A stretch of DNA of 64,000 bases from Cristatella mucedo (GCA_009760855.2 WPIO01000063.1:475001-539000), one strand, 5' to 3'. Shown: positions 1 through 13,140, counted from the stretch's first letter. Numbers and translations: made by a program. Notes: generated by a model not told the origin, from the sequence alone.

Positions 1-2460
1 AGCAACAAACTATGTAGCCGAGCCTGTTGATAGTAGTTCAATTGGAATTTTAAACAACCAAGCCTAGCTCGTTTGTTTTATGTTTTTTACTAAATCTGTT
101 TTTTCTTATAACACACACGCACACAAGCTTACTGGAGCATACGTGTGTTCATTCTTATGGAAACTCAAAAGCCAGTAAAGCGGAACCTAATTATCCATTG
201 CTGGATTTCAACGATACCCATTCCAAAACGCATACACTGGAAATGCAGCAGTTGTAAACAGCACGTATGATAGCAGCTGCAATCAGTATGATTATTATGT
301 TTTTCGTAACTTAAATACATCAGCATGTTTCACAGTTTTTACTGGTAAATAATAACCTTGGGCAACAGGTAGAAAAACCAAAGTATGCATGGAATACAAT
401 AACTGAAGTAATGCGAGACCCGTCACCCCTGGCTGTTCATCTAGGGGTGTGCGTTTGATTTCCACGAACCAAGTCACGGATCTTAGGCTATTCTTTATTG
501 CATGCAGTGGTGATAGCTGTTAGAGCTTTTCCACAACTTTAAAAATTAGGCTGCTGAATATGTTAACCTTAAAAGTTTAACTTTAACACTATAATTTCAG
601 ATTGATAAAATAATTAAAAAAATACTAGCTGATTTAACAGCCTATTTTATATAGCGACGGAAGAGCCGTGCATTCAGCCTGACAGTTTCTAGGGGCAGTA
701 ATTTGTATTAGATGAGCTCAAAGTACAATCTTGTGCATCGCCATGGTAGTAAAGTTGCTGAATCTCGAAAGCAGCAGCGATATGTGTGATGCAAGAGTAT
801 GACTGTGTGACTTTGTAGCAGGTAAATGTATGATCAGCTCCCTGAGATACTTTTGGTTGGAGAAATCTGGCGTTATCTTGTTAGAAGCACCAGTGTAATT
901 CAAAAGTTGATCTGCATTATCTTTCTCGCTGATGTGAGTGCTGAGTTGCCCTTGAAATGGCTGATTCATCTCCGAAAAGACGAGTACGACAAACTCAGGG
1001 CAGACAGTTACTGTGGTGAATGATGATAGAACGTCTGAACGTTATTTGTCATCAGGCTCTGGATATTTCAATGTTCAAAGGTGCAGATTTAAGAAATAGC
1101 AGTTGCTTGAGTATTCAATTGGCCTAGACCAAATCTTCGAGATTGAATGCAGTATGGATCTCTTTTTCCTCCTGTACCAGTACTTAAACGCGATAAAAAT
1201 TATAGCAAGTGAAAAAATTAGGTATCTCACTTTCCCAAATATTGTGCGAGAAGTTCCTTTCAGCCCGCCGCAATTGCACCAGCTTATCTTCAGCAATTCA
1301 CTCGCACCATTTCGCGTGTACAATTAGAAGCCCGGGGCGTCACACGCATCTTTTTGCTACAGTCTTGGAAATGGTCTAAGTGAATAGCAAAATGCAGTTG
1401 CTTGGAAAAAGTTACCTCTCAATGCCTTATTGATCAAGCTTCGCTATTCACTATTCATTTAATCTGCCCTAACTTAAAATCAAGATTGATTTAAGCGGAT
1501 ATTCTTGTACATATCTATGAATAAAACTCAGTAAGGTCAAGTGTGTCTAACCCTCAGTAATTCGGGGAGTAGCTCAACACGTGAAGCATAAGCGAATGTA
1601 CCTCTTTACCATGTCTAACAGTCAACTTAGGTCGTTTGAAAATAGTGTTTTACTAAACTCAGAGGCTGCATTTTTGTGGTATTTTTCCTTCGTTCTTTTT
1701 TACTGTATATATTAGGCATAAGAGATTGCAAAAATGCATGGCAACGAATGAACAAATAGAAAATGCTCAACAAATTTGATAATAAAAAAGAGGCCTCAGA
1801 TTTCTTGGCAATTTTTTTCCAGCTACTAGTTGTTACTAGTTGTTACTTGTTGGCTTATTGTACAGGCTTTCAAACTTCAAAAAATATTTAAAATCTTAAA
1901 ATAATTTAACCATGCTGCTTTAACCCTTTTTCTACCAGTAGTAATATCGAATTCGTAAGCAGATTTTTCAATTGTGAGATCGCAGTAAATTCTTCGGACA
2001 AGGCTTATTTTGAAGGAGCTAGTTCGCTGCCAGGGACTTAGCATAGGTACTGCCGCTTTACACTGCGTGAATTAATTAGGATATTTACTGGCATATGAAT
2101 CAGTTATTCAAATTTCAAATGGTTTTCTAAAATAGATCCTTGTTTAAGATCTATTTTCAGTCATGCAGACTCTTGGAAAATTATATGAATCTCTTGTACA
2201 GATTTCCTAGGGGTGAAAGCTAAGGTACACGAGTGTGCAAAAGCCAATAAAAATAAAGGATATATATATTTTGCTTGCATTGTCTAAAAGAAAATGGACA
2301 TTATTTCTTTTATTTTAACAAGTAGACAAGAGATTTAAGTACTGAAAATCTAAAAACCTCAACGGCTTATCTTGGTGACGAATCGGTCAGGCACAATTTT
2401 TGTGAAACTGCTTCTAGGTAGGAACAGATTTCCACAATAGGATTATAATAGGATTATAAT
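1..2460. other. Unclassified AT-rich sequence
   Basis: I recognise no gene, RNA or transposon here. The open frames are short (at most 83 codons), overlap on both strands and show no familiar motif. A stretch near 600-680 (beginning ctgatttaacagcc, followed by a tagcga.gaagagcc block) recurs near 8,145-8,200, so part of this region is a low-copy repeat. It ends where the AAT tail of the first L2-A copy begins. Confidence 0.5.
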
Positions 2461-2466
2461 GGTTAA

Positions 2467-4650
2467 CAATAATAATAATAATAATGCACTTGATAGAGCG
2501 CCCTCAGAGAACTCAATCTCTTTCGAAGCGCTTTACATTTGCAGCAAAGGGAAGCGTGACTGAATGGTGAGTAATAGCATGCTTGATAAACATGAATAAC
2601 AAGGTTAGGGCTGACGTGCACATGGTCAGCATGCAAGTGTGGTTAGTGGCAGCATGGACAGTGTCAGCACGCATAAGCACATCAAGGACGAATCACTGGG
2701 ACCCACTAAATGCTGTCCCAAAAGGGTGTTTTTAAGTTCTTTTAAATGCTGTCAAGCCAGGGGATGTTCTGACGAAAGTCAGGAGTGAGTTCCAGGCTTA
2801 GGGAGCATACGAACTAAATGCACGGTCTCCAAAGGATTTGGGGTTTGTATGAGGTATTGGTAGACTTTTGGATTTCGAAAAGTGGGTGGTACGATGCTTG
2901 GCCTTGGTAGTGGAGTAGACCTGAGAGATAGACTGGAGCTAAAGAATGAAGTGACCTGAAATTGAGCGACAAAACCTTGAAGCCAATTCACTGCTTGACT
3001 GGTAGCCAGTGCAGGTCAGCGAGAAGTGGTGTGATGTGGCAACTGTGACGCTCACGACAGACAAGAATAGCTGCGGAGTTGTGCACCATCTGTAAACGCC
3101 TGATTGCACATGCCGGTAGGCCACCAAACAGTGAGTTACAGAAGTCAAGACGGGATGTCGCAAATGCATGGATCAACTTACACGTGGTATCCTTATCTAA
3201 ACAAGCCCGAATTTTAGCAATGTTATGTAGCTGAAAGTAGGCAGACTTGACCATGGAGCTGTTGTGGTCGTCGAACGAGAGGTCACTTTGGATCACGACA
3301 CCTAGATTTTGAGCTGATTCAATCGTAGATATGCTGGCAGAGCCAATTTTGAGCGGCGGCCTTTCCAATTTCTGAATCACACTGGGTTGGCCCATAACTT
3401 GTAAGTTAGTTTTATAATCGTTTAGTTTTATCAAATTTGCTGGCATCCATGTGCGGATGTCATCAATACATGCAGCAAGTGAGTTGATAGAATTCGAGGT
3501 GCTCGAAGGCTGGGAGGGATCAAAGCAAAGGTACAGCTGAGTGTCATCCACATAGAAGTGAAAGCCTAGATTGTGCTTGACAATCGCATCTGCAAGAGGG
3601 AGAGTATAAACCGTGAAAAGAACCGGACCTAGCACGAAGCCCTGAGGTACCACATATTTCAGAGGTACCTTGGATGATCTTCGTCCATTCAAGTCAGTAC
3701 TCTGGAGTCTTCCACTGAGACAGGACCTGAACCATTGCACAGCAGTTCCGGTGATGCTCAGGCGAGATGAGGGCGCTCTAGAATAAATATGTGATCGATA
3801 GTATCAAAAGCTTCCGAAAGATCGAGCAAAACAAGTAGAGACTTATGTCTGCATTCCTAAGTAGGTTGTTGTGAACCCCAAGCAATGCTGACTCTGTGGA
3901 GTGATCAGCTCTAAAGCCAGACTGGAACTTACTAGCAAGGTTCGAAGTTTCAAGATATCAGTTCAGCTGGTCCGCCACGACCCGTTCCAGTGTCTTTGAT
4001 GGAAATGGTAGAAAGGAGATTGGGCGGTAGTTGCTCAAGTTCTCTTGGTCTAGTGTCGCTTTCTTGAGAAGTGGCCTGACTACAGCTTTTTTGAAAGGTG
4101 TTGGTACCTGAGGCTGAGGACATATTTATGAAGTTGTTATGCATGGCAGCTGCGGATCAATGCAACGTAGGAGCAGGACAGTGGGAATAGTAATACTGAA
4201 GACATTAAGGTGCAACCGGGAATTAAGGAACAGCATTCTAGTGGGGGATGTTGTCGTCGCAGGGAAGGACTCCCTGATCTTGACTATGGCCTGCACACAG
4301 AATCTAGAGAAGTGATTGGCTAGATCATCACAATGATCATCAGGTAAGGAGCTAATCTGAGACCGGTTGAGGTGATGATTGATCGTCGGAATCAGCATTT
4401 TTGGATTGAGCAGCTGTGATTCAAAATTGATTTTAGATAAGCTAGATTTGGCCTTTGCTAGGATCGATTGGTACGACCTACAGTAGTGTTCATATGCCTG
4501 TCGATGGACAGTCAGTCCGGATCTTTTGTAACAATTGTCTAAAGTCTGCAGGACGGAACAATACTGATAGACACGTGGTAGGCTACACTCGTGATTAAGA
4601 TACTCTTGCTTTCGTAAAACCTTCGAAATTGTGCTATATGAGCTGTCACC
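2467..4650 (-). mobile_element. L2-A retrotransposon copy, RT to 3' tail
   Basis: A minus-strand L2-like non-LTR element. From its 3' end it shows an (AAT)6 tail at 2,468-2,485, the 3' hairpin region, the 3' UTR, the thumb domain, the RT palm (open frame 2,988-3,740) and the RT N-terminal/linker part up to about 4,650. Several frameshifts and stops separate the pieces, notably near 3,770-3,960 and 4,100, so it is not functional. The linker at 4,400-4,550 matches the linkers at 48.8 and 53.1 kb. Its 5' side runs into the inverted duplication starting near 4,555. No endonuclease is attached. Confidence 0.85.
2988..3740 (-). pseudogene. L2-A reverse transcriptase palm and thumb fragment
   Basis: This 250-codon open frame is the longest in the window. 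It carries RT motif VPQGF.LGP at residues 31-39, the active-site box YVDDTQLY at 63-70 with both catalytic aspartates (D65, D66) present, and the thumb segment LPACAIRRLQ.VHNSAA with HITPLLADLHWLP near the C-terminus. The YVDD box is a variant of the YADD usual in this family. In the family the enzyme copies the element RNA at a nicked chromosomal target. The frame has lost its RT fingers and ends by a stop inside the thumb; the rest of the thumb continues downstream in other frames. It is a relic, not a gene. Confidence 0.85.
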
Positions 4651-5815
4651 GTATGCTCATCATTAGGGCTTCTCGTTATCTGGTAAGCTACTTGTTTCTC
4701 TAAACTTCATCTTGTTACAAGAATAGAATCGCTCTAGACCAGGGTAGTCGTGATGTGTAAACTAATGCATATTTTCCCCTTGAAATACCTATCGCAACGC
4801 CATCATAATAGACATTCGTGAGTATATCACCAGAGTCATCCATAGGAAAAAATATTGCAGTCACTTTCTAATGTTACCATAATTACATTTAGAGATAACA
4901 GCTATTCTCGTTCCAAACGTAGTGCGCTCCCTATTAGCTTAGTATCTTAAAATCTATTTAATGTGTCTTACGAAATTCAAAACCGTTGGAGACCTTGCCT
5001 CTAGTTCTTATGCTCCCAAAGCCTTGAACTCAGTATCGACGTACGCTACAACGTCACCTGACGTGATGACATTTAATAAGAAGCTTAAAACGCACTTGTT
5101 GGTTACAGAATTTGCCGTGTTGACGAGTTACGCGATTTAGAAGACCTGAGGGGTAAAAATAAAAGCCGAAACATTTTGGGGATTACATCAGCCGGAGATG
5201 GAGTATTTTTTTAAACGAATTTGACCTAAAACTGAACCTACGGTAATTGATATTCCCGGAACTGCTAGGTAATCGACAGCCGTTTACGTATTCATATTTT
5301 CTCGGTTTATACTCTCCCTCTTTCCGATGTGATTGCCAGACACAATCTACGCTTTCAATTCTACGTGGATGACAGTCAATTGTACCTTTGCTGGAATCTC
5401 TCTAGTTTTCGAGCACCTCGAATTTTCTCAACTCCATTGCTGGATGTATTAATGACATCCACAAGTGGATGCCATTAAACTTTCTTACATTGAATAATGA
5501 TATAAACAACTTACTAGTTAGGGAAAACCAAGTGTGATTCAGAAACTGGAAGGGCTGACGCTCAAAATTGGCTCTGCCATCATATCTCCTGTTGAATCTA
5601 CACGAAATTTAGGTGTCGTGTTCCAAAGTGACATTTCATTAGATGACAACATCAGTTCCCCAGTCAAGTCTACCTACTTTCAGCTATATAACATTGCTCA
5701 AATTCGGGCTGGATTAGGTGGGGATACCACATCTAAATTGATCCATATATGTGTGACATCCCAGCTTGACTTGTGTAGCTTACTGCTATTCGGTTTCCAC
5801 GGAAATTGAGCAAAA
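4555..5815 (+). repeat. Inverted duplication arm, partner at 35,115-36,420
   Basis: The reverse complement of 35,115-36,420 matches this stretch along its whole length, including non-coding blocks (4,690-4,940 and 5,130-5,300) that are not L2-A coding sequence. The order linker, unknown block, thumb, unknown block, RT palm is the same in both, so the rearranged arrangement existed before it was copied. Confidence 0.75.
4940..5815 (+). mobile_element. L2-A fragments, thumb end then RT palm, plus strand
   Basis: At about 4,965-5,120 the plus strand encodes the end of the L2-A thumb (SSYAPKALNS-like followed by a TTFNKKLKTHL-like tail). At 5,300-5,815 it encodes an earlier part of the same protein, with a degraded version of the palm and an 81-codon stretch (5,534-5,809) reading IQKLEGLTLKIGSAIISPVE and FQSDISLDDNISS. 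The C-terminal piece lies upstream of the N-terminal piece, so this is a rearranged relic. No tail or hairpin is attached. Confidence 0.7.
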
Positions 5816-7395
5816 TGGTCAACAAATTTAAGCTTTTGGATATTTTCCTGTTAAAAGACAAACCAGTTATAAATGCAATCTTAAATTTTGGTGGTTGAGA
5901 GATATTCAGAACATGGTAAATACAATTATTTTGTATGATGTACTTAAACCGGAAGTAGTACTCGAGCTCAACAGAATGTTTTTTGAAAAACTCGACCTCC
6001 CGAACCGAGCGTTGGAGGTGAACACTTTGTAAATCGAAAGTACTCAGTCATGTACGGACCAGCAGAACATAACTTCAAACTATCAACGATACTTTAAATT
6101 TAAAAAAAATGACGCGTTCCCTCGAGATTGAACGTTCGACTGGTTGTCTAACGAGATCGTAAAAGCGTAAACCCTATAGGCCGGGGCCTAATCCGGCCTC
6201 TGCTTCCCCATCTAGCCCATAGCAACCGGCGGTAAAATTTGTTTTAAGGCCCACTCCTTATTATTTTGGCAGAAATATATTTACATTGGTATGTTTACAT
6301 CGGCTCGGAAACCAGACGTTATTATGGTTCGGCAAGTAGACAATCATTGGGCATAATGTATTGAGAATTTACTGCTGCCAGGGTTGACTAACTAATCTAC
6401 CGAAGCACCTACTGAACCATGGGGCTGTTGATCTGGTTTCTGTTGCAACCATAATCCACGAGGCAAAGGTGTCCAGTGGCCGGTCAGCATGGTGACTTTG
6501 ATGGAGGTAAGGCGTCGTTCACTTGGAATCAGTCTTCAAATGTTGATTCGATTCTATCTAAGTGAAATTGAGGGAACTTTGAGTTCTCAATAATGCCGTC
6601 TATAGCTTGAGATTTTTATTGGTGAACGCGGGTCAGACGCCCGGGTGGTTTGACTGCAGGTGTGGTTTGACTGCCGGTGGTATAACAGCAATCGTGCCTA
6701 CTTTCGCAATCATGCTTATGTCTTATCTTCGATAATAGTGATCCGATAAACTTGAAATGTATGCTTGTGTGATTGTGCGAATTGTATGATCCTTCAGACA
6801 GATCTTTTGACATTATTGGGAACAAGTTATGATGGTTATGTGGTTTTTTACTTTAAGGTATGGTCTGCCAGCTGGTTGAGCTAATACCTCGAAACTTTGA
6901 CTGTACTTCCTGAACATTCAGGCTTACCACCTTTTAGATGCTACAGCATGGCCATCTATGGCCACATCGACTTGAAATTTGGAATATATTCTCTAGTTGA
7001 CTTGTTTTACCCCTGTATTTCCCAAGTTTGGCTATATCTTAAGTAAGTGTAGTGCCTCTATCATTTAACGTCACGTGGTAGACCCTTTCCTGATTAATGT
7101 GAGTTTGTTAACGTGATAAAATATTTTTGATTTACTTTTTAAATTCATCCGAGGGTAGACCAAAGTGTTATACATTTTTTGAGAGGTTTGATGTATTTCT
7201 ATAATGCATAGGAATGAATCCACTGGATTACAACGAAGGGAGATACCGAAGCGAAAGATCGACCTTGATTTTTCCAAGTCATCGGAAGGTCAAAGTGGCA
7301 CTGTGGTTACATCAATAGATAATTTGGCCCTTGTTGTATGTGCAAGTTTGCATGCTGTTCGGTCAATTAGTATTTCAGAGATATCAATAAATGTG
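5816..7395. other. Unclassified sequence
   Basis: No recognised coding or transposon sequence. The only clear structure is a 17-bp tandem pair, gtggtttgactgc.ggt, at 6,645-6,661 and 6,662-6,678. Open frames are below 70 codons and unremarkable. Confidence 0.5.
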
Positions 7396-8098
7396 CTCTG
7401 ATGGACATAACTCCTATAAGGGTGGGGCATAACTCCCCATCCCTTCTGAATTTCCCCTCATCGACCTGTACACTCAGGCGCTTACAGCTGGTGCAACACT
7501 CTGCAGCTAGGCTTGTCTGCCGTGAGCGTCCCAGTTGCCACATCACGCCGCTTTTAGCCAACCTGTACTAGCTCTTAGTCAATCAACGCATCAACTTTGA
7601 GATTTTGTCACTCACTTTCAGGTCCCTTCATTCTTTGGCTCCAGCCAATCTTTCAGATTTGCTCCCCCACCAGGCTAAGCATCGCAACACCCGCATGTTG
7701 ACCCATACCTCATATAATTCCCAAATCCTTTGGAGGCCTTGCGTTTAGTTCGTTTGCTTCCAATGCTTGGAACTCCCTCCTAACTTTTGTCCGAAATCTG
7801 CTGACTTGTCCTCATTTAAAAGGAAACTAAAAATGCATCTATTTATCACAGCATTTAGTGGATCTCTGTGATTCTTTCCTATTATGCTTGTGTGCTGATG
7901 CTGCGCATGCTAACACTAACCAAACTTGCATGCTGAACCTGTGCACGTCTGCCCGAACCATGTTATTCCTCTTGTTTATTGAACATGCTACCACAAAACA
8001 TTCGATGGTGCTTCGTTTGCAGCAAATGTAAAGTCTCTTGAAAGAGATTGAGTTTTCTGAAGGCGCTATTTAAAATGAAATATTAGTATTATTACTAC
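7396..8098 (+). mobile_element. L2-A 5'-truncated copy, thumb and 3' UTR
   Basis: Plus-strand thumb domain: the translation shows RRLQLVQHSAARLVCRERPS, HITPLLANLY and RSLHSLAPANLSDLLPHQAK, followed by a frameshifted C-terminus ending FITAFSGSL. The 3' UTR contains the GCATGC-rich block at 7,900-7,960, then the hairpin region at about 8,030-8,065 and a short degenerate ATT tail at about 8,080-8,096. There is no palm, so it is an ordinary 5'-truncated insertion. Confidence 0.85.
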
Positions 8099-8230
8099 AT
8101 CACTTCTCTGGCAAACGTAGCATCTTTTTTACCTTGAAAAATACTTGCTGATTTAACAGCCTCTATTTTTTAGCGACAGAAGAGCCCTTACGGCTATCAC
8201 CTTGGAACTGTAACAGTGATACCCAGAGGT
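8098..8230. repeat. Low-copy repeat shared with 590-690
   Basis: The block following tacttgctgatttaacagcc and containing tagcgacagaagagcc resembles 600-680. I do not recognise the family. Confidence 0.35.
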
Positions 8231-10033
8231 ACGGAGGGAAGTTGTCAAGGTTATGGTGATCAAGGTCATCAGATGCTGCTGATGATCTTCGAGTGTCAGC
8301 TGATAAGCTGTAAGCTAGTCAGCACGTTTGAAAAGACCACGGTAAAGCCTTAGCAGCCTCGTTTCCTAAAAACGGGTAGCTCAAAATGCAGATTGAAAAA
8401 ATTTGTTATAGAGATCGATCGTCGCAGTAATTTTGCCCAGGGGATAAACTGTTTGCCACGACCAAGTTCATGGTATTCACATTGGCCGACACCAAACGCT
8501 AGCAGTGTTTTTTGTCCGTTTCGAAATCTCTTCTGTAAATCCAAGTTCTTGCAAAACATTTTTGAAGCAATCGATACATCTGCGACCAGTTTAAGAAATA
8601 TTCGGGTATACTTTTAATGTAGTGGATGGGAAACTTCGTGCTTATGGCTATCCAGAGGCTTACTGCTAAGGGCCTAGTCTCAAAGCAGCCCGACCTACCC
8701 AACGACTCCGCCTGCGGCTTTATTTTCGCCGACTATTTGTAATCAGCCGGTCGGTTATTATCGAGCCTGCAAATTACTGTTGAGCTATGGCAGTTTCAAT
8801 GCAATCATAGATGCGATTGCAAGGGCTGGGGTCAATGACTTAGCGATTAAAAAAAGACGGCTGAAGCGGATCCGCTGTGGCAGCCGAGACATACTTCGCT
8901 GAAAACCACACATGTTTGCTCTTCATAGCGCCATTTCGAGCCGCCCTACGAAATCTCGCCCAACTGCCGATTCTAATCACTCTAATTTAGTTGCCCACTT
9001 ACCTGGTACGATCTCGGAGTCCCAGCCGAGTACTTGTCTCAGTAATCCTCCCTCAGTGCAAAATAAATTCCAAATAATGAATGCCACAACTACTGGACGG
9101 ACTACATCTGTTCGCCTTAATCAAGACCTGGCTGAAATCGACTAACCGATTGAATATACCGTACAAAACACATGCACGGTTTTTCTTCTTCTTACTTCTA
9201 GATAAATCAAGCCTTACATTAGATTTGGCGTTGTCGCATGCTCTCAGTTCATTTTTTGACCGTTTAAGATCCCTTCAATGCAGTCTTTCGAATCTCTTGT
9301 TTGGCCTTCATCCGAGAACAAGCTGCAAATAGTGGCAGAGATCTATTGCGCCCAGATATGGAAAACCTCTTTAGATCACTGTTCTCCGATCTGAAATTGA
9401 TTCTGTGCTCGATCTTTCCCCGTCATAGTTTATTTTAAAATTCATTTTGATAAAGTATCTGCTGAATTAAACGACTAATTTCGTGCACTGCCTGATTCGC
9501 GTTCTCTTGAGGCTCATGTTCGTGACCTGAATCAAATCCACAATCACACACTTAACCACTTTTTACTTATAACTGTACCCTTCAGTCATCTATTTTACCA
9601 GATTCTGCCTATCTTATTAAATGCAGATCTCCTTCAGTCTACAGTATTCCGTCATCTGCATTTAAAGTCACGTATTGTTCGCTAATGCAGTAAGACCCTT
9701 CACATCGACGCTGTCCCGACGAGAACATATTCTTCGCCTCCGCCGCACCATCTCAATTTCGAATGGTCCTCATTGGTAGAATGTGTACAACGCGACACTA
9801 GTTGATGTGATCGATGAGTTTACACCTACTACTAAGCGCACTGTGCACACTCGGCGAGAAGGCCTGTTGTTTACCACCGACAATAAGATAGCTTGGTCTA
9901 CAAAGAATAGGCTTGACAAAGCATAAAAATATTGGGACTACTTGTCCGTGGACAGGCATTCGAAGCGCCTAGAGAGAGATTAAGTTCTCTGAGGGCGCTT
10001 TATCAAGTGAAGTATTATTATTATTATTATTAA
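8230..10033 (+). mobile_element. L2-A leader and endonuclease joined directly to 3' tail
   Basis: Starts with an antisense RT fragment at 8,240-8,420 (the head-to-head composite seen elsewhere). Then comes plus-strand leader and an endonuclease segment at about 8,900-9,400: LDGLHLFALIKTWL at about 9,090-9,140 matches the LDLLALTETWL motif of AP endonucleases, followed by degraded FESLVWPSSENKLQIV-like sequence at 9,270-9,330. A linker follows to about 9,930. It then jumps straight to the 3' hairpin (9,965-10,005) and (ATT)n tail (10,013-10,032). The whole RT is missing, so the copy could only have moved in trans. Stops and frameshifts are numerous. Confidence 0.75.
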
Positions 10034-10104
10034 GACTACTTTAGATCGTATCAATTAATCATAGGTAAGCTCATTCCAGCTGCTGTAAAATAATATTAGA
10101 GCAC

Positions 10105-11940
10105 GAATTTCGCATCTAAACATGATTACGTTTACGATAAACCACCTCTTTTACTGCTCAGAGGTTAGCTTCTGACCGAGTGATCTTAGCTACTCGCTTC
10201 TCTACCTCCTTTTCTTAACAAGATAAACAATATCAGAGAGTCGATCACTAAGGTAGCAGCATTCCCTGCGGACTCTTGTCCCTCACTAACAACCCCACAA
10301 GACTCTTCTTCATCAATTCCGAGCAGCCCCTCGATGAGTACGTTCTACGAGGACACGAGTGAACTCATTGTGAAATTCATCTTCCAAAATCAAAGAAGAC
10401 TACTAGGTCGCTTAACCCTGCACCAATTTCCCCTGCTTTACGATGAATAGTTGTACTGCTGAAATGCATAACAAACGTTACATCTATGGCATTGACTACA
10501 AGTAACGTCCCTGTTTCTTTCAAAAAGGCTGTGGTTGGGCCACAAAAGAAGAAAACAACACTAGACCCATAACACCTAAGCAGCTTCCACCGTCTCTCTT
10601 CAAGCGTTTCCATCAAAGACACTGGTAAGAGCTGTGGCAGACCAGCCTAACTCTTTGTGTTGAAAAGAAGACCTACCAAGCACGTTGTTTTCAGGTGTTT
10701 GAGCTAATCACTCCACAAAGTCAGCTTTACTTAGGGTATGTAGCAATCTTATCAGAAAAGCAGACTTAGGTACACTCTATCTTCTCGTGTTGCTCCATCT
10801 TTCGGCCACGTTTAATTCAATTGATCATTAGGACCTTCTCGAGCGCCTTCTATCTCGCCGGGAGGTATGACTGCACTGCAATGAATTGGATACTCCTAAG
10901 TATTGATGGGAACTGAAAATGATTATTTGAGGAACCACTAGTGATGGGTACTTCTCTTTCTGGGCTTGATCTGCTTTTCTTGACAGTTTATACTCTCCCT
11001 CTCTCCGACGTAATCGCCAAACAAAATCGGGGCTTTCAGTTCAATGCAGGTCAAACTTATTTGTACGTTCGATTCAATACCTCCCATCTCTGTGGCACGT
11101 CAGACTCTCTCTACAACCTTCCTGTATGCAAGCGACATCCGATCGTGGATGGCAGAAAACGTTTACCAATTAAAGACCGATAAAACTACATTCATCAAAA
11201 TAAATAACGATACAACAATCTTCCTAGCTATGGACTATTCAGGTGGGAGTCCAAAATTGAATAACTTAATGCTCAAAATTTTCCTTTCCAGAATATCTCC
11301 TGTTGCATCTGCGCGAAATGTGGGGTTCCGTGGTTGGTTTCAAAGTGACCCTGCACTAGATATCTCTAGTAGCTCCACAGTAAAGTTTCTCTAGTTTCAA
11401 CGGGCGACATTGCTTTAGTTCATACTTGCTTAAAGTGAAACCATTTTTAAAATTGGTTCATGCATTTGAATAATACCACATCGATTACTGCCTTTCAACA
11501 CTTCCTCGTTTACCGGCCTGTGCAATCAGGCGCTTACAGTTGGTGCGAAACCCTGCAGCTAGGCTTGTCTGTGGTAAGCGTTGTGGTTCCCCTATTACGC
11601 CTTTTCTAGCTTACCTGGACTGTCTCACGGTCATCAGCATGTCGACATCAAGCTTTTGAAACAACACAGTTAGGCCACTTCATTCCCAGGATGAAGTCAA
11701 CCTATCAGAACTACTCTTTCATCAGGCTAGGCATCGTGCTACCAGATTTTACGAATCAAAAAGTTTAGCTATGCCTCTGACAATAATCTTAAATCCTTCA
11801 GAGACCGCTACTTTACTTATTATCCTTCCAAAACCTGGAAATCATTCCCGACTGAAGTCATGACCTTCTAGTAGTGGCAACATTAAAAAAATCCAACACG
11901 CACCTGCGATTAACAGCATTTGGTAGATCCATGTGGTTTT
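10105..11940 (+). mobile_element. L2-A copy, linker through RT and thumb
   Basis: Plus-strand L2-A in the normal order. The linker (NKINNIRESI-like) lies at about 10,220-10,260 and degraded RT fingers at 10,330-10,700. An LSATFNSIDH block, equivalent to LSAAFDTIDH, is at about 10,800-10,830. The palm with TVYTLPLSDVIAKQNRGFQF is at about 10,980-11,045, and the thumb runs from about 11,470 to 11,940. The catalytic box is destroyed: at about 11,043-11,065 it reads NAGQTYLY instead of YADDTQLY. No 3' UTR or tail follows; the next L2-A piece starts at about 12,010. Confidence 0.8.
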
Positions 11941-12009
11941 TTTCTTTTCAGTCACCGAGCATGTTGAATTCTCTATGCACCCTTGCTCTAGTTGTTGATG
12001 GTATCGGCT

Positions 12010-12955
12010 AATGGACGGCAGCAAACTTTCTTTATTTGAATGACGACAAAAACCAACACACTAGTTATGTGCAAACCAAGTGTTATTATTAGGAAATTGC
12101 AAAAACCGACACTCATAATCGGCTTTGCAAGCATATATCTTGTTTAATTTACACGTAATCTAGGTGCCATGTTCCTAAGTGACATTTCAATGCACGACCA
12201 CATTAGCTTAGCAGTCAAGTCTGCCTACTTTCAGCTACATAAAATATCTAAAACTTGGGCTTGGTTAGACAAGGGTACAGGATCTAAGTTGGTCCATGTA
12301 TTTGTGATGCATAATCTCCATTTTTTAAACTCACTGCTTGCCCGTCTATCAGCTTGTGCAATCAGACGCTTACTGTTGCTACACAACTTTGCTGCTAGGC
12401 GTGTCTGTTGTTAGCCTCGCAGCTACTACAGTGCACCACTTTTCGCCCGACCTGCGCTGGCTCCTAGTCAAGCGGCGAATCGACTTCAAGGTTCACTTTT
12501 AGGTCTCTTAATTCTCCGGCTCCAGTCTATCTATCAGAGCTACTTCCCCACCAGGCGAAGAATAGTCCAATGCGACGTTCCGAATCGAATCGTATAGCAT
12601 TACCTCGTACGTACTTTAAAACCATTAGAGACCGTGCCTTTAGTTCCTATGCTCCCAAAGCTTGAAAATCATTACCGACGCACGTCACAGCGTCCTCTGA
12701 TATGACGACATTTCAAAAGAAGCTTAAAACGCGCCTGTTTGTTCCAGCATTTGGTGGGTGTTTGTTATTCTTCCTGTGCATGTGCCTGATTTCACTATGC
12801 CTGCTGCTTGCCGATGTTACCACTGTACATTTGGTAATGTTACCACCATACATTTGGTAGCGTTTTATATGCAGTGTCTGCAAGGTTCCCTTTTGGAAGA
12901 TTCAGTTCTTTGAGGATGTTATACAAATGTATTGCTATTACTATTCATAGTGTAA
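12010..12955 (+). mobile_element. L2-A 5'-truncated copy, palm end to 3' end
   Basis: Begins with sequence equivalent to MAANFLKLND. It continues through an 81-codon frame (12,169-12,414) with FLSDISMHDHISLAVKSAYF and LSACAIRRLLLLHNFAARRV, then the thumb (SYAPKA near 12,650) and the 3' UTR. It ends in a decayed hairpin at about 12,890-12,920 and a weak ATT tail near 12,930-12,955. It lies head-to-tail behind the preceding copy. Confidence 0.8.
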
Positions 12956-13049
12956 AGTGGCTATGTAGATCGCGTTCTATGTGGGCCCCATATAAATTTA
13001 TCAGTCATTACAAAGTTTAAGGTGACTGTATTTGAAGATCAATCGGCTC

Positions 13050-13140
13050 AAACCTCGTGCTATATTTGAAGCGCCCGAATAGAGATTCGGGTCTCTTGGG
13101 ATGATATATAAATGAATTTAAATTTGCTATAGTTATTACA
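13050..13140 (+). mobile_element. L2-A 3'-end relic
   Basis: About 90 bp resembling only the terminal hairpin and tail: gaagcgcccgaatagagatt followed by ctcttgggatgatata and an AT-rich end. It is an extremely short 5'-truncated copy, or the remnant of one. Confidence 0.5.

Noticed and set aside
2988-3740. YVDD box as a sign of a retrovirus
   Set aside because: Motif order, thumb sequence, 3' hairpin and ATT tail, and the absence of LTR, protease, RNase H or integrase sequence identify an L2-type non-LTR element.
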